A program made the translations under genes and the position numbers. Below the pieces are notes generated by a model that saw nothing but the letters and a program-made list of their open reading frames with translations, did not search any database and was not told the origin of the DNA. Positions 24,301 to 34,040 of a DNA stretch of 48,023 bases are shown here, in pieces. How positions within the stretch are numbered: position 1 is the first letter of the stretch; each line of letters starts with the position of its first letter. Origin of the DNA: Deltaproteobacteria bacterium (GTDB taxonomy: Bacteria > Myxococcota_A > Polyangia > JAAYKL01); assembly GCA_030595125.1 (NCBI GenBank), contig JAUVDV010000040.1, forward strand, positions 1 through 48,023, in the 5' to 3' direction.

Positions 24301-27300
24301 TCCGGCCAGGCTTCGTTCTTGGAGAACAAGCGCTCCAATCCCTTGAGTGAAGGCAGGTTGCTCTGATCGATCTCGAGGCTCTTGCGATATTCCTCGATGG
24401 CCGCGTTGGTGTCTCCGAGGTTGTCCTCCTGGATCTCTGCGATCCGCAGGTGAGTTGCCACCGTGGCATCCGGATCCTCCAGCACATCGATCTTGCGCCT
24501 CAGGATGGGGATGAGTTCTCGCCAGTTTCTGGATGTACCGAACATCCTCTCCAACGCGATAAGCGCTGGTTCCAGGCTCGGATCGATATCCAGCGCCTTC
24601 TTGTAGGCCTGCTTGGCTTCAGGCAAATCATCCAAGTATTCCTCGAAGATCTGCCCCAACTCCACGAGAATGCCCTTCCTGCCCTCGTCTTCTTGCTCGG
24701 ATTCGATGGCTCGTTTAAGAACCTCCACCAGCTCCGCCCACTGTTTGGTTCCGCGATAGAGCTCTCCCATGAGCTTCAGCGCCGCAACATTGTCTGATTC
24801 GAGCTGCAGCACCTGCTGGTAATAAGCTATCGCGTATTCCGGGTGGCCCAGCTCATCGGCGTACCACTTGCCGATCTTCAGGCACAGGTTGATCTGGGTG
24901 GGCTTGTCGTCCATGGACTGAAGCACCTGATTGCACGACGCGAGCAGATCGTTCCACTTGTCCGTAACCGATGCCAGCCGCTCCAGGTGTTTTGCCGTCT
25001 CGTCATTGGAGTAGTCGGTTGTGAAAGCACGCTGCATGACCTCGAAGGCATTTTCAGTCTGGTCTAGCTTGTCTTCGTAAATAGCGGCCGCCTTGTGGAG
25101 CAATACCACCTCGTCCGCCGGCTCCGCCACGTAATTGAGACGGGTGGAGTACATCTTGATGAGCTCCTCCCAGGTCTCCTCCTCGGTCATTATTTCGACC
25201 ATGCGGTCGAATGCATGCACATGCAGCGGCGACATCTCCAGGATGCGAGCGTACGGCCCCTTGGCCCTCAACGGCTCTTCAAGCTTCTCCTCAATTGCGA
25301 GCGCCTGTCCGAGCCATGTCTCCACCTGCTCGTCTCCCTCGAGCAGCCCGCCCTTGCGGCCGAGCACTTCCACGTACTCCTCCCACATGGCCTGCTCTTC
25401 GTAGAGCTTCTCCAGCGCAATTGTGGGTTTGATATCTACCGGATCCACATCGGCGGCTTTTACCCATGCGTCGATGGCGTCCATGGGCCGCTCGAGCGTG
25501 TCGGAGAATATGGTCCCCATCTTGGAGTAGTATTCCTTTATCTGCTCCGCCTCGAACTCTGCCGCTCCAGCCTCTATCACCCTGTCGAGGACCTCGATGA
25601 GATCTTCCCACTCCTGGTTGGCCTCGTGGATCTTCGCGATGGCCTGCAAGGCGCTGATATTGTCCGGATCAATGCTCAGAACATTCTGCCAGTTGTCGAT
25701 GGCGTTATGATCTCTCTCCAGACACTCGCCCCACACCAGGCCGAGCTGGCTGTACAGTTTGACCCGGGTCTCGTCGTCATCAGCGATGGTGACCGCGCGC
25801 TCCAGCACGTCGACCAGCTCGCTCCAGTTTTCTTCCCTCGAATAAAGATCGGCCAGGGCTCCCAGGGCCATTCCGTCCTCGCCGAGAATGTCGAGCACAT
25901 TGCTCCACAGCTCCACCGACTTGGGAATGTTGCCAAGGCAATCGGAGGAGATGGTGGCCATCTTGGCGAAGAGATCGGCCTGGGCGGCCTCACTGTCGAT
26001 GGCGTCCTTCATCTTCTCATATATGGTGTACAGTTCCGCCCATGCTTCCCTGTCGGCATAGATCACTTCCAGGCGATCGAGGGTCTCTCTGTGTCCCGGG
26101 TCCAGATCGTCGATAATGCGATGGTAGGCAACCCTTGCCTTCTCGAACTCGTCGAGTTGTGACTCGTACACGTTGCCCATTCGATGAATGTAAGCAACCT
26201 GCTCTTCTTCCGAAGTCACTGTTTTGCCGAGCATTTCAAGGATCTCGACCAGGCGTTCCCATTCCATGTACTGGGTGTAGATCCGGTCGAGTGCAGAGAG
26301 GACATCCAGATCGTCTCCTCCCAGCTGCAGGCAACCGCGGTAGGCCTGTTCTGCTCTGGCAGCGTCGTGAAGCTCTTCCTCCGAAACCCGTGCGAGCTTC
26401 TTGGCCACGAAACGTTTGATCTGATCGTCCTCTTTTTTGGTGAACAGATCCTGATAAAGATCCGCGAGTTCCGTCCAGGCGTCGGAGCTTCCCGCGAGCT
26501 TCTCCACCTCTTCGCCGGAATGCTCGTCGAACGGATCCTCGGAAAACGCACGACAGTACCAATTGAAGGCTTCGACCCCATCCAGCAGACGCTCCTCGTA
26601 CAGCTCCGCAATGCGGTGCATCAAGGATACGCGTTCCTCCACCTCTTCTATATCTTCGAGCTGTTGCCCGTGCAGATTGACCAGCTTCTCCCACTCCGCA
26701 TTCATGCGGCACAGTGGCTCCAGAATCTCCGCTATCTCTCCCCTTCGCTCACCCTCGGCAAACAGAAGCTCCAGCGCCGCGACTGACTGATCATGGGTGG
26801 GCTCGGCCGCCAGGATATCCCTGTAGACCTCAACCGCCTTTTCAACGTTCTCCAGATCCTGCTGATAGAGTTGACCCAACCGGAACTGCACGCCGAGGCT
26901 CTCCTCGGGATCCTCCATTATGAGAGCTTCCTTCTGAAGAGTGGAAGCAAGATCCTCCCAGCGTTCGGCTATCTGGAATAACTTGTCCAGATGCAGGATC
27001 GCCTCTCGGTTCTCCACATCGAACTCGAGGACCTTCTGGAACCTGGCAATTGCGTCATCCGGACGGTCCAGTTTCTCCTCGTATATCGCGGCCACCCTGG
27101 AACCGAGAGTCACAGCGCTCTCCGCCTCTACGACATCCACGAGCTGCTGATCGAACAGGCTCGCCAGATCCTCCCACTTTCCGGTCTGGTCGGCGATATC
27201 GTCCAACCTTTCGAGCGTCTTCTCGTTGACCTTGTCCACCGCCAACGCCCTCGCATAGATGTCAAAGGCCTCGTTGGGAACGTCCAGGTGTAGATCGCTC

Positions 27301-30300
27301 TCCAGCAATTCTGCCATCTGATGGAGGATCTCCACCCTCTGCCAGTTATCCTCCGTGACCCCGAGCTTGACCTCGAGCACACCGATGAGCTTTCGCCACT
27401 CAGCCAGATCCTGGTAGATGGGCTCGAGTACCTCGACTGCGAGCAACGGCTCGCTCCCACCGGCAACCAACTCTTCGAGTATAGCTATCGACGGCGCGTG
27501 CTCGGGTGAGACTATCAGAATATCCTTGATGTACTCCACGGCTCGCGGGATATCCTCCAGGTGTCGGACATAAAGCTCACCAATGCGGTACTTGAACGAA
27601 ACGGCCTCGTCCGGATCCTCCGTAAGTTCCACCTCGCGCTCCAGAACAGACAGCAGGTCGTGCCACTCCTCGGTTTCCGAGAACAGCACGTCGAGCCTTT
27701 GTATTGCCTGGAAATCATCCGGATCGAATTCGATTATCCTCTGGTATGTCTCGATGGCCTTTCGAATGTCGCTCATCTCGCCCTCGTACATGGCGCCGAG
27801 GATGTACAACACTTCCTTCTTCTCTTCGGGAGTCGAGACAAGATCAACCTTGCGATTGTATATTCCCTGAAGATCTTCCCATCGTTCCAACCTCAAGTAG
27901 AGGCCCTCGAGTTGCGCAATGGCGTTTAAATCATCCTCGTCAATATCGAGAATTCGCATGTAGACGCTGATAGCCTGATCCGTATTTTCAATGATCTCTT
28001 CGTAGATCTGGCTGGCCTTGAACAACAACCCCTTCTGCTCCTCGAGATCGGTGACCATCTCTACCTTCTTGAGATAGATATTCGCCAACTCGGTATAGTT
28101 CTCGTTTATCTGGTAGGCACCCTCGAGCGCCGTGGCCGCGTCGACGTGCATCGGATCGATGGCGAGCACCTCCCGATAGTGTTCGATCGCCTTGTCCACA
28201 TTTTGCAGCTGCTCCTCACAGATAACGGCGATCTTCAGGTGGTAGTCAGCGGCCAGATCCATATTGTCCATGGATTCGATAGTGGACTCGTAGATGGTGA
28301 CCAGCTCATCGTACAACACCAGCACACGTGCCAATCGATCGAGTTCTTCTCTCGTTCGCTCCTCGGCTGGATCCTGTGCCAGAGCCCGCCCCAGAGTCTT
28401 GAATGCCTTCTCCGGCTCGTCGCCGGCTGTCTCGTAGAGTCCGGCTATCTCGTGCAGGAGATCGACCTTCCGGGCGATGGTCTCCTCCTCGGCGATCATT
28501 ATCTCGAAAACCCCTATCAATTTCTCCCACACTCCAAGCGTGCGATAGATCGGCTCGAGAATCCCGGCGACATCTTTACGGAACTCCTGTACCTCGATGA
28601 TTCGCTCGAGCGCATCGATCGCCGGCTGGTTCTGCGGATCCATTTCGATGATTTCGCGGTATATCTCGACAGCCGCATGCAACTCATCGAGCCGTGTTTC
28701 CCTGAGCCCCGCCAGGCGAAGCTTGAGTTCCACAATCCTGTCAGGATCTCCCTCGAGACTGAGCTGTTGCTGAAGGTTGTCCGCCAGGTCGGTCCACTTT
28801 TCCAGTTCAACGTAGAGCTTGTCCAGATCCTGCAGGGCGTTCACGTTGGACGGGTCGATGTTGAGGATCTCCTTGAGGCAACCCACCGCATCCTCGGGTC
28901 GCTCGAGCATCTCCTCGAAGATCATCGACATGTGACGGAAGATCTGTTCCTTTTCGGTAGCGTCTACCGTCGCCTCGACTTTATTCCTGAGCACTTCTAT
29001 CAATTCGGGCCATTTCTCCGTCCTCGAATAGATCTGCTCGAGGGCTGCAATGGCTTCGGTATTTTGCTGATCCAGATTCAGAGCGGCGTTGTACGAGGCG
29101 ATCGCATTATCGACGTTCTCGAGCTGGGTGTCGTGAATCCTGGCGGCCCTCAGCCACAGGTCTTTCCCGACCTCAGGATCTTCCGCATTTAACCCGCCCT
29201 CTTCGAGAAGGACCACGAGATCATCCCAGGAATCGAGGATCGCTGTGATCTCCTCCATCTGTTCCAGGGCTTCCTTCTGCTCAGGATTGATCTTGAATGC
29301 GCGGCTGTACGCCACAAAGGAGCGCTCAGGTGAGCCTATGCGCTGGGAGAAGATCGTTCCCTTTTTCATGAGGTATTCGATCTTTTCAAATTCATCGTCC
29401 GAATGCTTAAACAGAATCTCTATTGACTTGATCAGGTTCTCCCAATCCTCTGCCTCCTCGTATAACGGAGAAAGAATCGAGGCGGCTTCTGCCTGCTGCG
29501 ACTCTTCATCGAGGAGACCCTCGAGAGCGGCGATCGACATCTCGTGATCGATACTGACAGCCAGGACTTCCCTGTAGCAATTTAGCGCCCGAGCCTTGTC
29601 ACCAAGATGCACTTCGAGAACCTGTCCCATGCGGAATTTGAGATCCAGTTCGTCCTCTTCGCTCATGACGCCCTGTTCCAACTCCCGTTCTATGATCCCG
29701 GACAGATCTTCCCAGCGTTCCTCCTTGGTGAAGAGGCGGTCCAATGCAGCGAGAACCTTGGGCTCGTCGCCGGCCATCTCTATTATCTTGTTGTAGACAC
29801 TTATGGCTTTGTCCGAATCGCCTATCTCTTCTTCCCAGAGAAGCGCCTGGTTGTAGAGGATCTCTTTCTTCTCTTCGTCGTCCTCCGCCATCTCTATGCG
29901 CTTGGCATATATTTCGAGGAGTTCCTCGTATCTGCCCATCTGGGCGAAAATCTTTTCGAGGGCCCATACTGCGCGCGAGTTCTTGGGGTCCTCGAGAAGA
30001 ATGGAATCGTAATGACTGAGGGCGTCCTCCGGCCTTCCGACCTCCTCGTTCAGAACTCGAGCCAGCCTGAGGCGCAGTTCGAACTTGTCGCTCTCTTCAA
30101 CGCTGACAAAGGCCTTGCCGTATGCCTCAACGACCTCTTCCCATCGGCCGGCCTTCCCGGCGGATCTCTCCAGGTCATCCTGAGTCATGGAGTCCGCAGG
30201 CATCTGCTCAAAGGCTTTGTGGAAGCCCTCGAACGCTCGGTCCGCATCCCCGATCTCCTCCTCGGCGATCCTCGCGATTCGCTGACGCATTGCCAGTTTC

Positions 30301-32948
30301 TCGCCGTCGTCTTCCATGTGCTCGAGGGTCACTTCCAGGACATTGGCCAGCTTGACGGGCTCCTTGCCGTTTTCCTCGAAGATGGGAATCAGCGCCTGTG
30401 CCGCCTCCAGATTTTGTCCGTCCAGTTCGAGCACTGTTTCGTAGCATTTTGCCGCCCGATCGATACGTTCCTTCTTGTCTCTCCACAGCTGAGCGATCTT
30501 GAACTGAAGTCCGACTTTGTCTTCAACCTCCGCACCCTGCTTGTCCGCCTCTCTCTCCAACACGCGGATGAACTCGTCCCACTTGCCGGTGGAGCCGTAG
30601 AACTCCTCGAGTTCGTCCCATGCGCGCATCGCCAGATAGCGTTTCTTGAGCTGTTCCTGTGCACGCCTGTCGTCCGGATTGATCTCGATGAGCGATTTCC
30701 ATGCCTCCACTGCGCGAGCGTCATCACCTATCTTGTCGCCAAAGACCACTCCAAGCTTTTGGTAGATCGCGGCCTGCTCCGAGGTGTCGACGGCGATCTG
30801 CGCCTGCTTCCCCAGAACTCCGGTCAGCTTTTCCCATTCCTTGGCGCGCTCGTACAAACTCGCCAGATCCCCGAAAGCCTCGGCGTTCTCCGGATCTTCC
30901 TCGAGCACCGCTTCCCACAGCTCGATGCAGATCGCCGGACGCTTGAGCCGTTCGGTTGCCATCTTGGCGATATCCACGAGAGCCTGGGATTTATCCATAC
31001 CGGATTCCAGAGCCTCGGCCTCCTTCTTCATGATGCCGATCAACTTCTCCCAGTCGCGGCGCTTCTCGTACATTTCCTTGAGGAATTCGATGGCCTGCTC
31101 GTGATTGGGATCGGCGGCAATTACCTGCTCAAAAGCCTTGATGGCCTCTGCCTGGTTGGAAAACTTCTGAATAAACAGCTGGGCGACCTTGAGCCAGATA
31201 CTAACCTTGTCCTCATCGGTCTTCGCCTGCTCGCCCTTGACCTTGAGAACTTTCACCAGATCTGGCCAGCGTTCCATCGCCTCGTACTTATCTATTGCAG
31301 CGTCCAGGGCCGGCAGATAGCCCGGCATGATCTTCAGAACGGCCTGGTAGGTGTTGACCACCATCACGTCCTGGTTGAGGTGTTCATTATAGATCTTTGC
31401 CAGCGTCATCTGAGCGTTGACGGCGTATGCCTGATTTTCCACTCCCCTGCCCTGCCGCTTGAGGAAATCAGCCATGGCCGACCACTTCCCGGTGTCTGCG
31501 TAGAGCACAAGAAGCGCATCGATGATGTCCGGATGCCCCGGAGCCTTCGACCACGCATCCTGCCAGGCCTTGATCGCCTTGTCGGCGCCGTCGGACTCCG
31601 CATCTCTCGCGGCCTGCATGACCTCCTCCAGCTCTGGAGAAACAGCGCGATCCAGGATCAACTCTCCTCCCGAATCGTCTTCCGGCTCTTCTTCCGGCTC
31701 GGCCTCGGGTTGCGGCGCCTCTTCTTCGGCGCCCCCCTCCTCCTCGTCGGTTTCTTCGCCATTCACCGAGCTGTCTTCCATGTCCTCGCCCTGGTCCTTG
31801 GGGTCCGATTCAGAATCGTTCTGCATCTCGTTCTCCTCGAAGAATCTCCCCGTTGCCTCGTTCTCGGGGTCGATACGCCGTAGTTCCTGGTAGTAACGCA
31901 CTGCCTGTGATGGGTCCGCCAGCACGGTTCCCCATAGCCACCCTGCCGCCTCGAGCAGATCGACTCGGCTCTCGCCCTTCGTCTGCTCCATACCGGCTTC
32001 CACAATGTCGGCGGCCGCGCTGGTGTCGCCTTCCTCCAAATAGAAATCCATAAGAAATCCAAGAATCCCCGGCAGGGTCGTGTCGGATCGCCAGGCCTGT
32101 TCGAGGAACGGTACCGCGCGCTGAACGCTCCCGTGCCTCAACAACCACCTCTGCCCGATTCTGAACATCACACCGGGACGTTCTTGTGCGGATATTGACT
32201 GCAGGATCTCGGCGTGGAATGCCGCCAGCCCCGCCTCCCCCTCCTGCTCCATGAGCACCTGCTCCAGGACCAGCACTGCTCCGCGATGATCCGGATCCGC
32301 GTGAACCGCACGCCGCAGCAACTCGGCCATCTTGTCGGAGCCATTGGCACGGTGAAGCATGGCCGCCCTGAAGAGCAGCTCGCCGTCGGCCGGCGTATCG
32401 TCGGTACTGTCCACCAATTCCTGTGCGCGGGCCTCCCATGCGTCGCCGGATTCAAGATCACCCAGAATATTGACAGCCCAGGCGTTGCCCGGTTCTATCT
32501 CGATGATCTTTTCGCACTCCTGGCGCAGCTCATCTTTTTTCCAGAAGATCAGGTAGAACTCCGACAAATCTCTGTGCAAAGCCACACGCCCCGCAGGGTC
32601 CTCCTCGATATCGAATTCGAGAGATAAAATTTTCTCCAGGGTCGGCAGTCGACCCATCTCCCAGTATACCCGTCTGGCCTCGCGCAACGCATCCGCCGCG
32701 TCGGCCTTGGCCTTGAACGCCTGCTGGTAATGAGCGATGGCCTTGGCCTTCTGGAGAAACTTGTCTTCCCAGAGCCTCGCGACAGCCATGTGCATCTCGC
32801 AGCACTCTACGGGATCATCGAGACCCTCGATTTGTCCCTCCAGGTGAAGGATGTAGTCCGTCCAGTTCTCGAAGCCCGCATGTGCTCGTTTCGTCATCTC
32901 TTCTAATACCGCCTGTTTACTGTTGTTCGTACCACCGGCACCGATCAC
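21318..32948 (-). CDS. Giant tetratricopeptide-repeat protein (3876 aa)
   Basis: A cytoplasmic repeat protein built from roughly forty units of about 72 residues, each equivalent to two TPR hairpins, with recurring WxxLxxxLE, A(L/I)xxYxxVLxxDPxN and ALExLY patterns. Residues 1-380 are a first TPR block; about 380-428 is an acidic Glu/Asp/Pro-rich spacer; the last 270 residues (about 3606-3876) form a different helical domain with LAYYRPEHYIRWVLPT at its core. No catalytic motif is seen. Such proteins act as scaffolds. The GTG at 32948 lacks a good ribosome binding site; ATG 32897 (MTKRAHAGFENW) is a plausible alternative. It follows the TPR exported protein by 36 bases on the same strand, from a promoter at 33901-33929. 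The frame is open over 11.6 kb, so no frameshift is present. Confidence 0.92.
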   Translation of the reverse strand: MIGAGGTNNSKQAVLEEMTKRAHAGFENWTDYILHLEGQIEGLDDPVECCEMHMAVARLWEDKFLQKAKAIAHYQQAFKAKADAADALREARRVYWEMGRLPTLEKILSLEFDIEEDPAGRVALHRDLSEFYLIFWKKDELRQECEKIIEIEPGNAWAVNILGDLESGDAWEARAQELVDSTDDTPADGELLFRAAMLHRANGSDKMAELLRRAVHADPDHRGAVLVLEQVLMEQEGEAGLAAFHAEILQSISAQERPGVMFRIGQRWLLRHGSVQRAVPFLEQAWRSDTTLPGILGFLMDFYLEEGDTSAAADIVEAGMEQTKGESRVDLLEAAGWLWGTVLADPSQAVRYYQELRRIDPENEATGRFFEENEMQNDSESDPKDQGEDMEDSSVNGEETDEEEGGAEEEAPQPEAEPEEEPEDDSGGELILDRAVSPELEEVMQAARDAESDGADKAIKAWQDAWSKAPGHPDIIDALLVLYADTGKWSAMADFLKRQGRGVENQAYAVNAQMTLAKIYNEHLNQDVMVVNTYQAVLKIMPGYLPALDAAIDKYEAMERWPDLVKVLKVKGEQAKTDEDKVSIWLKVAQLFIQKFSNQAEAIKAFEQVIAADPNHEQAIEFLKEMYEKRRDWEKLIGIMKKEAEALESGMDKSQALVDIAKMATERLKRPAICIELWEAVLEEDPENAEAFGDLASLYERAKEWEKLTGVLGKQAQIAVDTSEQAAIYQKLGVVFGDKIGDDARAVEAWKSLIEINPDDRRAQEQLKKRYLAMRAWDELEEFYGSTGKWDEFIRVLEREADKQGAEVEDKVGLQFKIAQLWRDKKERIDRAAKCYETVLELDGQNLEAAQALIPIFEENGKEPVKLANVLEVTLEHMEDDGEKLAMRQRIARIAEEEIGDADRAFEGFHKAFEQMPADSMTQDDLERSAGKAGRWEEVVEAYGKAFVSVEESDKFELRLRLARVLNEEVGRPEDALSHYDSILLEDPKNSRAVWALEKIFAQMGRYEELLEIYAKRIEMAEDDEEKKEILYNQALLWEEEIGDSDKAISVYNKIIEMAGDEPKVLAALDRLFTKEERWEDLSGIIERELEQGVMSEEDELDLKFRMGQVLEVHLGDKARALNCYREVLAVSIDHEMSIAALEGLLDEESQQAEAASILSPLYEEAEDWENLIKSIEILFKHSDDEFEKIEYLMKKGTIFSQRIGSPERSFVAYSRAFKINPEQKEALEQMEEITAILDSWDDLVVLLEEGGLNAEDPEVGKDLWLRAARIHDTQLENVDNAIASYNAALNLDQQNTEAIAALEQIYSRTEKWPELIEVLRNKVEATVDATEKEQIFRHMSMIFEEMLERPEDAVGCLKEILNIDPSNVNALQDLDKLYVELEKWTDLADNLQQQLSLEGDPDRIVELKLRLAGLRETRLDELHAAVEIYREIIEMDPQNQPAIDALERIIEVQEFRKDVAGILEPIYRTLGVWEKLIGVFEIMIAEEETIARKVDLLHEIAGLYETAGDEPEKAFKTLGRALAQDPAEERTREELDRLARVLVLYDELVTIYESTIESMDNMDLAADYHLKIAVICEEQLQNVDKAIEHYREVLAIDPMHVDAATALEGAYQINENYTELANIYLKKVEMVTDLEEQKGLLFKASQIYEEIIENTDQAISVYMRILDIDEDDLNAIAQLEGLYLRLERWEDLQGIYNRKVDLVSTPEEKKEVLYILGAMYEGEMSDIRKAIETYQRIIEFDPDDFQAIQRLDVLFSETEEWHDLLSVLEREVELTEDPDEAVSFKYRIGELYVRHLEDIPRAVEYIKDILIVSPEHAPSIAILEELVAGGSEPLLAVEVLEPIYQDLAEWRKLIGVLEVKLGVTEDNWQRVEILHQMAELLESDLHLDVPNEAFDIYARALAVDKVNEKTLERLDDIADQTGKWEDLASLFDQQLVDVVEAESAVTLGSRVAAIYEEKLDRPDDAIARFQKVLEFDVENREAILHLDKLFQIAERWEDLASTLQKEALIMEDPEESLGVQFRLGQLYQQDLENVEKAVEVYRDILAAEPTHDQSVAALELLFAEGERRGEIAEILEPLCRMNAEWEKLVNLHGQQLEDIEEVEERVSLMHRIAELYEERLLDGVEAFNWYCRAFSEDPFDEHSGEEVEKLAGSSDAWTELADLYQDLFTKKEDDQIKRFVAKKLARVSEEELHDAARAEQAYRGCLQLGGDDLDVLSALDRIYTQYMEWERLVEILEMLGKTVTSEEEQVAYIHRMGNVYESQLDEFEKARVAYHRIIDDLDPGHRETLDRLEVIYADREAWAELYTIYEKMKDAIDSEAAQADLFAKMATISSDCLGNIPKSVELWSNVLDILGEDGMALGALADLYSREENWSELVDVLERAVTIADDDETRVKLYSQLGLVWGECLERDHNAIDNWQNVLSIDPDNISALQAIAKIHEANQEWEDLIEVLDRVIEAGAAEFEAEQIKEYYSKMGTIFSDTLERPMDAIDAWVKAADVDPVDIKPTIALEKLYEEQAMWEEYVEVLGRKGGLLEGDEQVETWLGQALAIEEKLEEPLRAKGPYARILEMSPLHVHAFDRMVEIMTEEETWEELIKMYSTRLNYVAEPADEVVLLHKAAAIYEDKLDQTENAFEVMQRAFTTDYSNDETAKHLERLASVTDKWNDLLASCNQVLQSMDDKPTQINLCLKIGKWYADELGHPEYAIAYYQQVLQLESDNVAALKLMGELYRGTKQWAELVEVLKRAIESEQEDEGRKGILVELGQIFEEYLDDLPEAKQAYKKALDIDPSLEPALIALERMFGTSRNWRELIPILRRKIDVLEDPDATVATHLRIAEIQEDNLGDTNAAIEEYRKSLEIDQSNLPSLKGLERLFSKNEAWPDLLDILELQLEYSGSERERIELLTRIAAMLEEEFRNLDKAVERLEEILDVDPAHESALQALERLYRQTGRWQDLIGTLERHVEITHDREARVVLYEVIGNTYSSELEDMDRAMDAYKEILDIEPEHESALDELAKLQTLTEDWSAAHDTLARLAQTVVEPDRKVDLYYRLGKLNAENLMDRKSAVEHFRSALDIESGHLPSLESLRNIHIDDAEWLAAARVLESEQEFTENDRSKSKLQFMLGDLARNKLGEEDAGIEWFERSLQSDPDNQEAAEPLVDVYIKQERWEDAELMLDMLVRLGGKRDSSEMQPLQRKLGMVADRRGNLEKSLKAYQSAYDMNTSHLPTLLGLADILYRMEDWDKAFKLYQMVLVHHRDDQGKEEIVNIFYRLGHIKAQIKERRKALNMFDKALEIDPSHEPTLEEVIGLHAEQKNFEQVIHFKKILIDAVQDDDHKFDLMVDIGDIWQERLKNPQKAISSYAEASELKPENRPVLHKMLPLYQTTKQWQKVVEIILKVTDMEEDDIKLGRLFYSMAVIYRDEIKSAEDAVDFFNRSLDASLENLKAFEAIDRILTQKKDWKNLERNYRKMLHRVGGGEKQELEINLWHFLGEIYRTRMGQLEAAAEAFKMAASLDPDNMMRHEILAELYMKMPEKLDDAIAEHQALINKNPYRVDSYKALRKLYFDHRQYDKAWCLCSTLAFLKKADTEEQQFFEQYRTRGSVRAQARLDNERWIKDLFHDEESVYIGKIFELVTRSVRAIKVQPIKAFGLKKNQKRPVNDTLTFSKTFFYAAQVMNIPVVPDLYIQDDKPGGLNFAVTDPMASACGASLLSGYSPQDLLFMVTKHLAYYRPEHYIRWVLPTRGELKNLLLAAMKIGQPDFNLPKDKSGSLAQYVQALRQNLNPMEAENLSKIVKKFINSGEQADLKAWIKTVEITACRAGFLLANDLETAAKMIQAETGGVEEIPAKEKIKELVLFSISEQYFKLRETLGIVIGT

Positions 32949-32984
32949 GTTAGCCGACCGACACCACCAAATGCCTTTCGACCG

Positions 32985-33860
32985 CTACTGCATGGGCGAT
33001 CCGACCGCTATCTCCGCAAGACGCGCATTCGCCGCCGAGACGTAGTCCATTCGCGTCTTTTGATTAGCTGTTTCGAGGAACTTCTCAAGCCATATTTTGG
33101 CGTTCTCTTTGTTTGTGTATGAGTACGACCAGCCGAGACTGAACATGGCGTCTTCCATGTCCGGCTTCATCTCGAGCGCCTGCCTGAACTCCACGACAGC
33201 CTTCTCGTACTCCTTTTTTTCCGAAAGGACCGTACCAAGCCTGTGATGCAGCACCGCCAGCTCATCGCCGCGACCGTCGAGAGCCTTGATGCCTTCGTGA
33301 AGCACCTGCTCCCCCTGCGAGAGGAAGCCGTAGTCCAGATACAGAGAGCCCAGTTCGCGATAGGCGTCGAAGAACTTCCCGTTGACCTTCAACGAATCGG
33401 TGTACTTCTGCAACGCCTCCTCGGGGCGATCCATCTCCTCGAGGACCCTGCCGAGGCGGTAATGCGCCTTGTACAGCTTTGCGTCGAGCTCAATGGTGCG
33501 CTTCAACTCCGTTTCTGACTGCTCGTATTGCCCCATCCACTGATATACTTCGCCGAGTTGGTAGTGATATATCGCCAATTCATCGTTGAGCGCGATGGCC
33601 TTCTGCAGATGCCTGGCGGCCTGTTCGTATTCTTTGGTTTCGATGTACACAATCGCCAAATTGTGATGCGCCTTCTCGTTTTCCGGATCGAGGCTAACGG
33701 CCTTGCTGCAATCCCTGATTGCCTGCGGGAAAAGTTTTCTGCGATGGTACTCTACACACTTGTTCATCATCTCGACTGAGTGGACATGTTCACGGCTACA
33801 TTTCCCGCCGGTGAGCAGGGTCGCAAGCGCGCAAACAACCAAAATCAGCTTCTTACTCAT
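32985..33860 (-). CDS. TPR-repeat exported protein, possible lipoprotein
   Basis: A 291-residue protein with a signal sequence (KKLILVVCALATLLTGG) ending just before Cys21. The residue before that Cys is Lys, which is not a standard lipobox, so lipidation is uncertain. It is followed by six or seven TPR motifs (for example AIRDCSKAVSLDPENEKAHHNLA and EYEQAARHLQKAIALNDELA). PilF/PilW-type pilotins have a similar outline, but no specific match can be claimed. The ATG at 33860 has AGGAG seven bases upstream; the frame upstream of it is not coding. It is the first gene of the giant-TPR operon. Confidence 0.85.
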   Translation of the reverse strand: MSKKLILVVCALATLLTGGKCSREHVHSVEMMNKCVEYHRRKLFPQAIRDCSKAVSLDPENEKAHHNLAIVYIETKEYEQAARHLQKAIALNDELAIYHYQLGEVYQWMGQYEQSETELKRTIELDAKLYKAHYRLGRVLEEMDRPEEALQKYTDSLKVNGKFFDAYRELGSLYLDYGFLSQGEQVLHEGIKALDGRGDELAVLHHRLGTVLSEKKEYEKAVVEFRQALEMKPDMEDAMFSLGWSYSYTNKENAKIWLEKFLETANQKTRMDYVSAANARLAEIAVGSPMQ

Positions 33861-33900
33861 GGAGTTGCTCCTGTTCTGTAGAGACACGTAATAGCAGGCA

Positions 33901-33929
33901 ATTTTAGAGAAGAGACGGGGGGATGTAAA
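33901..33929 (-). promoter_or_regulatory. Promoter of the TPR operon
   Basis: On the minus strand TTTACA (33929-33924) and TAAAAT (33906-33901) are exactly 17 bp apart, each five of six to consensus. The start point would be near 33894, about 34 bases before the ATG at 33860. It drives the TPR exported protein and probably the giant TPR gene. Confidence 0.6.
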
Positions 33930-33953
33930 CCCCATCAAACGACGTAACGTACT

Positions 33954-33996
33954 ATTTTTTAAAAAATCAATCGTGCCCGCGTCGATACGGTTGATT
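33954..33996 (-). terminator. Intrinsic terminator of the HEAT/Cache operon
   Basis: Leftward transcripts from the HEAT gene meet AATCAACCGT (33996-33987), a 12-base loop, and ACGATTGATT (33974-33965), pairing at nine of ten positions, followed by a run of T. The T-run is part of a perfect 14-bp palindrome ATTTTTTAAAAAAT (33954-33967). Confidence 0.6.
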
Positions 33997-34040
33997 ACAC
34001 ATGCAATTGAACCGTGCTCTTTACAATAGAAGAAGCGGCT

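Noticed and set aside
29607-31883. 758-codon and other long plus-strand frames across the TPR gene
   Set aside because: Antisense shadows of the repeat gene; no ribosome binding sites or protein features.
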